Position numbers and translations under genes: made by a program
The notes under the pieces: model-generated
The model's input: the letters and a program-made list of their open reading frames with translations, nothing else
Databases searched by the model: none
What the model was told of the DNA's origin: nothing
Shown here: positions 34,237-44,189 of the stretch, in pieces
Numbering within the stretch: the first letter of the stretch is position 1
How the letters are laid out: each line of letters begins with the position of its first letter
Assembly: GCA_027924585.1 (NCBI GenBank)
Contig: BSBM01000597.1
Location: forward strand, 827,501-891,500
Direction: 5' to 3'
Length of the DNA stretch: 64,000 bases
Source: Larix kaempferi
Taxonomy: Eukaryota > Streptophyta > Pinopsida > Pinales > Pinaceae

Positions 34237-34611
34237 TGTTAGGAACCCATGTTAACCCTTCTCTTTACTTTGTTAGTATATTTTTGTTGGACGCATATGC
34301 TGTGTAAGTCATCCCGTAGTATTTGTTGATCCATAGTTTGTGTTATTGTTGTTGGGAACATATGCTTTGTCAGTCATCCCGTAGTATTTGTTGATCCATA
34401 GTTTGTACTGGACCATGGTATTGACACATAGTATTGGTGCCTAGACTTAGTATATAAGTTTGTGTTGAGGCAAATGAAGGCACCATGAAGTTATTTGTAT
34501 TGAGCTTTCTCAAAGGAGGTTGCCTCTTCGAAGTGGCATGCGATCAATAAAAATATTCTGTGATCTCATATATTGTGCATTTTATGAATTACTTATTGCA
34601 GGTTCCTCACA
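34237..34611 (+). repeat. 3' LTR of gypsy element 2
   Basis: 375 bp, from TGTTAGGAACC to GGTTCCTCACA, followed by GGGAG. Differs from the 5' LTR at about 36 positions by eye. Confidence 0.96.
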
Positions 34612-34935
34612 GGGAGGCCATTGCATAACTCAATGAGGTCGAGGGGGTGGAGCTCCTCCCTTGGCCCCCCTATGCGTGGCCACAACATACCCCTGTCAGG
34701 AGGGCGCTGTGGGAACCCAGAGGGGGTCCGTGGGGGGCGCGGAGCTCCACCCCCGGGACCCCTCTGGGCTCCCACAGTGCCCGCCCTAGCGGGCAGCGTG
34801 ATTGTCAGAATTGTACCGCTCGCTAGAGCGAGCACTATGGGATCCTAGAGGGGGATCGGGGGTAGAGCTCCCCCCCCCCCCCCCCCCACTCCTCGACCCC
34901 CTCTTGGAACCCACAGCGTCCCCCCCCCGTCAATC
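34612..34935. repeat. GC-rich GAGCTC hairpins, right part
   Basis: Continuation of the array at 20821-21281 after the gypsy insertion. Units are centred on GAGCTC at 34650, 34742 and 34865. The middle one (about 34706-34777) has arms CTGTGGGAACCCAGAGGG and CCCTCTGGGCTCCCACAG-type. A diverged form of the GATTCTGAGAATC palindrome lies near 34795-34823. A run of C at about 34870-34888 next to the last centre may be of uncertain length in the assembly. Confidence 0.88.
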
Positions 34936-35808
34936 TCTTTCATTTTGTATTATTTAAAATATATTCATGATCCCTATATCATCATGTCATCTTCTAAATA
35001 GCATAAATCATTCACAATGTGTTGCTATCATAATCTAAGTGTATTAAATACGAGTATTGTAACCTATATTTGGAAATGTTTGCACTTCAAGGGATTTGAT
35101 CCCTCTCGGCAATTGATAGAGCCAAAGTTAAGATGGATATATACTGGTTATTGCTTCATCAAGATTTGATTATTCTAAGTGACGCTGGATCCTTAAGAGG
35201 GAAACATTCACATGCCATAATAGAAAAAACCCACATTAACATGCCATTTCACCAAAAATACTTATCAAAGGATTCCTGATGTTTCTTTCCCAATAAGAAA
35301 GCATTGGATGGATGTTTTAACCTCATAAAACTTAAATAAAAGGGGAAAAAGGGCATGTTCAAGACAATTGTATTGCATGTAGTGTAAGCATGTTCCTAAA
35401 AAAATAACAGATAAACTAAATCCTAGTATAAATATCATAATTTTGAATGTTGTTAGCTTTTGACTTCACGTTCAATCGCTTTCATTTTGTATTATTTAAA
35501 ATATATTCATAATCCATATATGATCTTGTCGTCTTCTAAATAGCATAAATCACTCATAATGTGCTGCTACCATAATCTAAGTGTATCAAATACAAGTAGA
35601 GTATTGTAACCTATCTTTGGAAATGTTTGCACTTCAAGGGATTTGATCCCTCTCGGCAATTGATAGAGAAAGAGTTAAGATGGATATATATTGGTTATTG
35701 CTTCATCAAGATTTGATTATTCTAAGTGATGTTGGCTCCTTAAGAGGGAAACATTCACATGCCATAATAGAAAAAGCCCACATTAACATGCCATTTCACC
35801 AAAAATCC
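34930..35808 (+). repeat. Direct duplication, period about 542 bp
   Basis: Two diverged copies, about 34930-35272 and 35472-35808, both starting TCAATC(T/G)CTTTCATTTTG and sharing GTTTGCACTTCAAGGGATTT and TGGTTATTGCTTCATCAAGA. They are separated by about 200 bp seen once. No coding potential. The first copy begins right at the end of the GC-rich palindromes. Confidence 0.88.
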
Positions 35809-36353
35809 ATGCTGCAAAATTTCAGTAATTTAATTTAGAAAATATAGTCAAGACACCAAGCTAGGAAAAAATTTTAAAATGATCCTTAAAATGCTTAGAA
35901 ATAGATATGTATGAGCAATCTATAAATTTAAAGAACTCTACTTTCCTTGAAGCTATTAAGAACATCACAAACAAAAAGCTAACCTTGTATGGGTAGTAAA
36001 TAAGAAGTTTGGCATAAAATATTTTTAGGACTTAATACAACTTATCAACTTCATTTGAATAGACTACTTAATGCCTAGACCTTGATGCTACATGACTAGC
36101 TTCTTCACGAGTTGATAGGAGAATATTGTAGAGCACCATTGGGAATGCGTTCGAACATGCCTCTTAACTTATTAGAGGTTGACTACTAGTGCCTATGAGA
36201 CTCAGGTTAGCATTTCACTAGGGGATGGGACAAGCGCTTTCTAGCTAGTTGGGATTGTTGTGGTGAATGGGGAGACCTCTAGGCTAGAGTTTGAATAAAT
36301 AATCCATATCCATAAAAGTACACTAAAGTAACAGTATAGGGAGACTCTAGAAG
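35809..36353. other. Spacer
   Basis: AT-rich to mixed composition. I see no gene, transposon end or repeat that I can name. Confidence 0.5.
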
Positions 36354-36371
36354 TTAACTAGGATATAAGGT

Positions 36372-36690
36372 TGAGAGAGTGACTAGGTTGATACCAATCA
36401 TCATCTTCATTCCATTCTTTGAATTGGTACCAATAATCATCTTTTCCTTGCTTATTCCAACCTTTGAATTAATGTCATTTGAAAATTCCACAAAGGATTC
36501 ACCTGTGGATCTCCCATTAGAATGGGTGACAATGTGTACACTTGTCTCAAACAGATCATAATCTATGAAAAAATCAATGATGTCCCTTTTCAACACTGAG
36601 AAAGGAAGGCCTCTAAGCTTCACAATCCCAGTGTGCTCCATGTGATCCTTATCTGAGGATCCTTTCGAGCAACCATACGGTGGAGCATAT
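36372..36690 (-). pseudogene. Fragment of an hnRNP F/H-type RRM gene
   Basis: On the minus strand, about 105 codons resemble the quasi-RRM of plant hnRNP F/H-like RNA-binding proteins. The segment runs SDKDHMEHTG, then RNP2-like VKLRGLPFSV, then FFIDYDLFETSVHIV, and RNP1-like RSTGESFVEFSN. Known members normally continue to an IGSRYIELFPS-type end. Here the end is altered by a local duplication of about 40-48 bp at 36389-36475 (TTGRTACCAATMATCATCTT occurs twice). No start codon context, other RRMs or neighbouring exons are seen, so this is a single captured or leftover exon. Family assignment is from recalled motifs. Confidence 0.72.
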
Positions 36691-36709
36691 ATAGTTAATA
36701 ACTTCATAA

Positions 36710-38265
36710 AGCATAAAGGATTTGTCTCTCTGCGTACATCATGAGAGCTAATAAATAATCACAAGAGATAATAAACTTGTGATTCAAATACTACTACAAA
36801 TGATTGGAAGATTCAATGAAAAAGAGTTACGTCATGAGAAGTTAGAGTCACTACAGATATGTGTTGAGGTGATTTTTTTCAAAAAAATGGGGCTCCATAA
36901 TGCTAAGGTCAATTAACACTTCGCATTCAATACAAGAACTTATTTTCCATACACATATATCACTTTTTCACATAGAAATTTCACGGTGTCAACCATAATA
37001 ATTTTAACACACCTCACTCACATATCAAATTCAAAGTATGTAGGATAAAAGACAACCAAAACACCCCGTTTTTTTCGGCGATTTTGAAATAAAAACTAGT
37101 TTAAAATCTTGTTGGAAATTGTTATTTTCATATTTTTGGGATTTTAGCAATTGGGATTGCCTGTTCTAGATTGATTGCCCAATTTTAAAACTACCCAGAT
37201 CGCCGAAATTACGATCTGAGCACTCCAAATTGAGATTTTAGAAAGAATTGCTTTGCCGGATTCCGACGAGTCAGGGGCATTTTAGTTAATCCTTATACAT
37301 CTACACTTCGAAGTGTCAACCCTAGTAATTTGAGTAATACATTAAGTTGAATTACACATTTAATAGGTCTATTACACAGCTTTTAATCAATAGCTTTGAT
37401 TGTTGGTTTAAGATTCGTCCTTAATGCCATGTTGTAATTGCACCTCCTTTCTCATTTTTTGGAAAATCATATTCTTATTTTCATTCACAGTTAGTACCTT
37501 GACGAGAATTGTTGGTTGACCTATTGCAATAATAAGACTTTAATATATCCACATACCATTCCAATAGGATCGAACTTTTTTTTCTAGTTTCATGTAGTAT
37601 TAGAGGTTATGTGAATTTTGTAAATGAGTTGAAGGCGTAATCCTTTTACTATTTGATGGTACATATCTTCGAGGAGAATCTACCCATCAGGCTTAGCTCA
37701 ATTAGTTTGTGTGGGGTTTAGTCCTTATCTTGTCTCTAGTGATTGGTTATAGATAGAAACCGGTTACTTATTTATGTTTTGAAACAATATAAATGGATTT
37801 TTACTATTATAGCTTATTACAATTACTCTCAACCAGTTTGCTTCTTTGTTCATTGTAACTGCTTATTCATGCGCTTTAAGTTTCTCCATGGTTGGAAATT
37901 TGGCACTAAGAAAATATTGATTATGGATGATTTCTTATTATAAAATGTTTTCAAAATACTTGGTTAATGGTGCTTAGTGTTTGACCAGTATAATTACTAC
38001 CGTTTGGTTTATAAAATTAGATATAGGATCAAATCTCTCGAGGTGTTGTGAACCCTTCCTCAAAATTTGCACTCTAAAATAGGGTTTTCATCTAGAGAGA
38101 TGTGATCCCTTGCCCTTGGTAGATCCCCTTTTAAGATAGATCTATGCTCGCTATACACAATTTCTATAACTAAAATTTATATAGTTTGAAAGCTAATTCA
38201 TTTCCTTACATTTCATCTTTCTATACCAATTTAACATCGTATTGCTTTAAAAGGTATCATTAGAA
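36710..38265. other. AT-rich spacer
   Basis: Short frames only; no recognised gene, RNA or transposon boundary. Confidence 0.5.
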
Positions 38266-38565
38266 ACTTACCAATTTTTTTCATATTAAAATCTAGAATA
38301 ATTTATAATATTGCAATATATAAAATGTAAAATTTTAAATTATTAACAATTTTTTCCATATTAAAATCTACAATAATTTATAATATTACAACAAATAATG
38401 TAAAATTTTAAATTATTAACAACTTTTCCATATTACAATCTATAATAATTTATAATATTACAATATATAATAATGTAAAATTTTAAATTATTAACAATTT
38501 TTTCCATATAACAATCTATAATAATTTACAATATTACAATTTATAATAATGCGAATTTTAAATTA
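38266..38565. repeat. 74-bp AT-rich tandem repeat
   Basis: About 3.5-4 copies of a 74-bp unit: TGTAAAATTTTAAATTATTA occurs at about 38326, 38399 and 38473, each followed by TTTTTCCATATTA and ATAATTTATAATATTACAA. Almost pure A/T. Confidence 0.9.
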
Positions 38566-38779
38566 TTATATTGAAATCTTTTATATATTCTTTGTGACTA
38601 AGATGGATGAAGGCCTACTTTCGGTTCAGGAAGAATATGAATTTGTCTTCTCGACTTACCCATTTCCTTCTTTAGTAATTTATCGTCCTACCATACTCGC
38701 ATCCTTTAACAGTAAGAATGGTATCGTCGATTTTCCTTGAGACGGTATATAAATGCTGAGGATAAAGCTTCATACATGG

Positions 38780-41700
38780 ACGAAAGGTAGGCCTGCTCAT
38801 ACCACACTAAATGAAATATTCAAACGTATATTTAGTACAAACACGCGGATAAATTGGTTGGTTCGAATTTTAGAGTTTCGCGGGGGGGTGGGGGGTATCT
38901 ACATATCAGAGATGGAATTTGTGTATGTAAAGACATATTTCCATCACTTAAAGGCTGGGTCACCTTCTATGGATTTCCTATTATTAATTGTAATAAGTGA
39001 TAGCAATAAATAGAAATAGTGATTGCATCAATATTGTTTTAACGTCAACATGCTTATGGCTTAACATAGTTTTCCAACTCGCTAAGGTTCAAACCGAGGG
39101 AAGGTTGAAGACATACCCCATTGTGGGGAAGTCCCTATTTACTCTCTTCCTACTCAATGTCTCATCATAGCATTCTCCCAGATCCTCAGCTTTTGAACAC
39201 AGGAATTGACAATCTACCGACACTGCTAAGAGAGGGGCGAAAGCATCACATTAATTATTTCTTGATGTATTTCAAGCTTTTGTTTCTACATTATCATCCC
39301 CTACAGGGATGAACATTTATTGTGTATGGATTGAGAGATGGAGCCAGAATTAATGTTGGATAAAGGGGCTCAACATCACACCTGTGGTATTCTTGCTGGG
39401 GTTAAAAATAAAGATAAAAAGAAAAGACAGAAAGAGCGGAAAAGAATGTGAACATCAAGACTTCCCTCCCAAATGAACCATCTATTTAATCCATCCAATT
39501 GAGGGAGAAAGCCTAGCCTGAAGGAGAGAGTTTCAAACAAGGCATGGCACTTAGGATAATTGATAGAGGGGAGTGACTAGAGAGGATAAGAGGAAAAGGG
39601 CCCATATAATATTATGTATATAATAGATTGTAGGAGGACATGCTTGAGGGAGAGAGATGGAGGAATATGAACCATCCATCAAATGCTAGATCTCATCGTC
39701 GGCCCAATTAAATCACCAAAATACATATGGAGGGCCTCTAAATAAGATGTTAGCTTCGGTCACCACATGTAGCTTCATATCCTCTTTATTCAGATAGAGA
39801 GTCACCATCCTAAAAGGATCCCCTCTACCCTGATGAACGAATGGTGAAAACATGAATAGAAAAGCAGCACTTACGCACCTATATATGGCATCTGTCGTTA
39901 TAATCCTATCTATAGTTATTCTAGTCTTGTCGAAGCAACCTATTTCCGAGCCATAACTTGAACAATTGTCCTCTTTCCTCCCCCCTCCTTATAGTGTTAG
40001 GTTAGGTGTGATTATCCCATATATAAGGCTTTCATAGATATTAAGAAATAAGAATATGTAGGTGGGAGTGTGTCACGAAAATAAGGAAGTAAGGAGGTGT
40101 ATATGTAAATCTATCTATTACATTATTTACCCACCTTACAAAAACACATAGCTTACAAACCAGTGGGGTTTCCTTCTTTCAAGCACTAACAGAGGGGCTA
40201 GGGATGGCCTCATATTTGAACCGATGAATTTATGTAGGTTTCCTTCAAGCACTACCCAAGGGGATAAGGTTGGATTGATCTTTTATCTGACAAATTTACC
40301 CAGGTGTCCCATTCCAAGGAGCACGAATCTGATCACTATTATATTCTAGGGAGGGAAGCATTTTTTAAACATTAATGTGAACCTTAAAGATGGTACGGAG
40401 GAAGAGATTGGGTCTAAAAATTTCAAAGCATGGAAAATTATAGCACACAGATATCACACAATAATGAAATATTAAAATTTATTTCAAATCACATGATGTA
40501 CAATGTTTATCTTTCTCCATTTCCCTCTGCTATCTCCATTGCCCCCTGCTTAAGCTTCCTTTAGGTGATGCAATTCGTGCACATCCATCAGAGATTTTCT
40601 TTAAAAAGAGTCCTCTTTTCATTTAGTTTCCTTTTCCCCTCTCCATCTCTCTTTTTTTCAATTTACCCACAATTCCTCTCATTTCTATCTTTTATCATTT
40701 TTTTTAATTTATTTTCCATCTCTTTATTATATTTATTTTGTTATTTGCACTTTTTTTAATTTATTAATATTAGGATTAATATATTACATATAGTATATTA
40801 ATATATTAACTATATATGTCCACTTGGGATCCATAATGAGGTTATGAGTCCCTCCCTTTTATGGCCAGACCATTACAACACACGAACCATCATGATCCAA
40901 CCCCCTCACACAAGACAAGTGGACGCGCAAGGACAAGCAATGAACCACAACCATGCAAAGCACATGGCTAACACAAATATTTATTAATGTAGAGAATTTC
41001 AAAGTAAAGCGGTCCTACAGATGATGGTTGTGAGGGATCCGATGAGAAGTGAGATTTAAGAAGGTAGTACAGTTCAATGATGCAAGCTGCGAGCCTTGAG
41101 GCATCCATAAACAGTTCAATCATGACAATTTCTAGGAATATTAGGCTAGCAAATGACTGACCTATCTACTTTCCCATTTCGGGTATTGGAAAAAGAGACA
41201 GTGCATTCATCATCCGCCTACATGTAACTTGGGATGTTAGCATTACTAGAACGAAGCGGCCAATGAATGAAGAGGGAGGGTAGCAATATACCACGATGAA
41301 CCAGCTGAGAGCGGTCGGTCACACCATTGCCTACATAAATTTTATCCCAATAGATCTGAGAGGAAAAATTGAGGAGCATGAAGCATAAATATGGCAAGAG
41401 TCAATTATCTTCCATCATGTGGACAAGCACCAGATGATATCTAGGTGGGTACTGAAGCCTAGCAACTCCAGAGCTAGGAAATATCTGTACAAGTGCACTC
41501 TAGCCCAATTATGGTCTAGTAAAGTTACTATGGGGCTTATTCTATAATACCAAAGGAGTGAAGTGAATGAACTCATTAGCGAGTGAAAGGTTCTATAGGA
41601 CCCCTATCGGTACACATACATTCTCAACTCGAAGCTGGCTAGGCTCACTTTCCACTTGAACATAAACTTTGTCCCATGCTCGACGCCTCTACATCCCAAA

Positions 41701-43505
41701 ACTGAGGATAAGAAAGAGGAAGATGATGAAGTTTCATCTAATCCCCTAGATGATTGATCCATAATCTAGGAGGCACTAAACAAAGAGTGATTCTCTATGA
41801 GCACTTGGTGGTTCTCCACTAGGTGCTGAAGATGATTATTCACAGAATGTTAATGGAAGGGAATCCCTTCATGGCTGAGAACAAGGTAAAACTCAAGGTT
41901 GTCAAAGATATAAGGAAGATGAAAAATATCATGGAAAGGAAGATGATAGTTATGGAATACCATTTATATGAGAAAAAGATGAGGCCTACAACTACACTTG
42001 GCTCCACCAGTAATAACCCCATCACCATAGAAGATGATGCAACACTGCAATGAAATTAACCAAGTTTCCCTTAAGTTATATCTTAGTTTTATCATCCCTT
42101 ATTCTTGTAATGTCCTTTTTGTATTTTTTTATAATTAGTACTCCACCCCCTCTAGAAAGCATGTTGGTAACAATCAGCAAAAGCACTCCCCTAGTAGTTG
42201 TATTCTCAATTTTGTACTTAATTCCCTCTTGCTAGCTACGGGCTTCCAACTATGGATACATGATAGGGTTTCTATGCATGTTTTCCCTCACCACCATTTT
42301 CCATTGATTACTTGCATCATAACTTGCTCATTCGCTCCATCCTTAATCATTCCCTCCATCCTTAATCATTCCCTCCCTCCACATTGAACTCGGCCCTGCA
42401 ATTCCACCTGCCGCTACGTTTTACAATGGCTTCCATGTCAATATACCCTATGGTGCATGCATAGTAGGGGAAAGGGTCTCTAAAAAGGAGTCTCCCCTTT
42501 AAAAGATAACTCTTTTAAATTAAAAATATGCTTAATATCACATTCGCTCATGGAGGCCCGACGTTTGGGAGATAACAACAAAATTTGACAAGAAGAAGCT
42601 TAGGCGAGACCTTATGATATATCTTGTGTTATCTTTGTCAAGAATTTACCCTATAAAAGAGTCATTTTGATTTTTACTAAACATTAACCTTTTAAAGAAA
42701 TTAATAGCCATAGAACCTTTGGGGAATAAACCCATTTTGATAGAGGTTTCTTTATTTCAAAAAGGGAGGCGCATCTTATTTTGAGATGAAGGGAAATATA
42801 AATAAAAGCGTAAGGGTATGAGTCATTAGAGGTTTAATAATAAAGGGAATATTGCATTTGATTTTTTGGAAATAATTAATGGAAGTGGTGAATATAAAAT
42901 TTAAAAGGAAGAGGGGAAGGGTTTCTTTTAAAAATGAAGGGCATCGGTTTTTTTGGCAAAGAGGTACCCTTAGGGGGATTTTTCAACTTTCCAAGTGTAG
43001 GCGTAATGAGAAGACTGATGGACGGATTTGCATTGTGTGAATTAATGGAGGGACGCAAAATTGGAAATTTTCAGCAACAAAATGCATGTACTTGCCGAAA
43101 CTATGATAGACTACCAAAAGGGTCAAACATACATATATTTTTTGAAATGAAGTATGAGAACAAATAGTGCAATGTCTTGAATGCAATGACCCAAATAATA
43201 TGATGTGATTGACATGCGTGACAAGAAACAACCAAACTCCAAGACACGACATCAGTCGGACTATGATGACACACATGATGCAACTTGGAAGGTTTGTCGA
43301 AGGGGTCATATGACAACAAAAATGGTGAAATAAGATATGGATGTGAAAAGAACATCAAACTAGACATGACGGTATAGATGGAATTATATTGCAAAAAAAT
43401 TAATTAGTTCACCTCTGGTGTCATGTTCGGACACTTCGGAATCATGTCGATGTTGAGCATCAACAATGCCTAGTTGGCAAGCCCTCGTGCTTTTGAATTA
43501 AAATA
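38780..43505 (+). repeat. 4.7-kb segmental duplication, copy A
   Basis: From GACGAAAGGTAGGCC to TTAAAATA. Matches copy B (44190-48385 and 57975-58508) over its whole length with small indels, about 90% identical by eye in the stretches compared. Only broken or short frames are present. One stretch near 41600-41760 (DPYRYTYILNSKL; a K/E/D-rich tail) and one near 40190-40330 (minus strand, LAPLL-LER-type repeats) look like decayed protein sequence that I cannot assign. A frame of about 60 codons at 39121-39312 is kept in both copies. It could be a low-copy repeat or a large unclassified element. Confidence 0.88.
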
Positions 43506-44187
43506 TTTTAGGAACCTATGTCAACCCTTCTCTTTACTATGTTAGTATAGTTTTGTTGGACACATATGCTTTGTAAGTCGTCCCGTGAGTATATTGTATT
43601 ATCCCACATTGTTAGTATATTGTTGTTGGACGCATATGCTTTGTAAGTTGTCCCGTGAGTATATTGTATTATCCCACATTCATGGGGAGTAATAGTTGTT
43701 TAGATTAGACTTAGTATCTAAGTACGTGTTGAGGCCAATGAAAGAATCCACGAGTTATTTGTATTGAGCTTGCTCAAAGGAGGTTGCCTCCTCAAAGTGG
43801 CCTGCGATCAATAAATCCCTTCTGTGTTATGCTATTTCTGATACATCGTGCATTTTCATCATTTAATTGTTGGGGGTTCTCCACATTTGGTATCATAGCA
43901 CTTTCTTAGGCTTGCTAGGTGGAATTTCTGCCAAATTTTTTTTCGTAGTGGATTCCAAGCGCTGTGATTATTGTAGTATTTCTTTTTCTTTGCATTGGTA
44001 TTGTTCCTTTCAATTGCAAGTTCAGATCTGAGAATAATACCTATTCGCTTAACTGTGGGAAGTACCTGGGCATAGCCCTAAAAATCATTGTGAGGAGTAC
44101 CACAGGAACCCCAAAGTAGCTTGCCCATTGAGAGGACCTTCTAGCGAAAAAGAGCAAGGACCCCCACCCAATTGACTAGTTCCCACC
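43506..44187 (+). mobile_element. Gypsy LTR and leader fragment between copies A and B
   Basis: 43506-43885 is an LTR of the same family as gypsy elements 1 and 2 (TTTTAGGAACC, the TG mutated, to GGTTCTCCACA), with a 70-bp internal tandem duplication (TTAGTATA...CCCACATT twice). A primer site (TGGTATCATAGC, one change) follows at 43888-43899, then leader sequence matching 21672-21898. It stops abruptly at 44187 after TAGTTCCCACC. No coding region and no 3' LTR. It abuts copy A exactly at AAATA, while copy B continues with unrelated sequence at 58509. Confidence 0.92.
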
Positions 44188-44189
44188 TA

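Larger units (their letters stand above)
21282..34611 (+). mobile_element. Ty3/gypsy LTR retrotransposon 2 (chromovirus type)
   Basis: A plus-strand element with 375-bp LTRs at 21282-21656 and 34237-34611. It is flanked by GGGCG (21277-21281) and GGGAG (34612-34616), a target duplication with one change. The interior, once the copia insertion 26400-33643 is removed, is about 5.3 kb. It has the order primer site, gag, protease, reverse transcriptase, RNase H, integrase and a C-terminal chromodomain-like tail, ending in a polypurine tract. Multiple stop codons make it inactive. LTRs differ at about 36 of 375 positions by eye, so this is one of the older insertions. It interrupts the GC-rich palindrome array. 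Confidence 0.96.

Noticed and set aside
34870-34888. Run of about 18 C bases
   Set aside because: Could be biological, but homopolymer length next to a palindrome centre is often unreliable in assemblies, so no claim is made.
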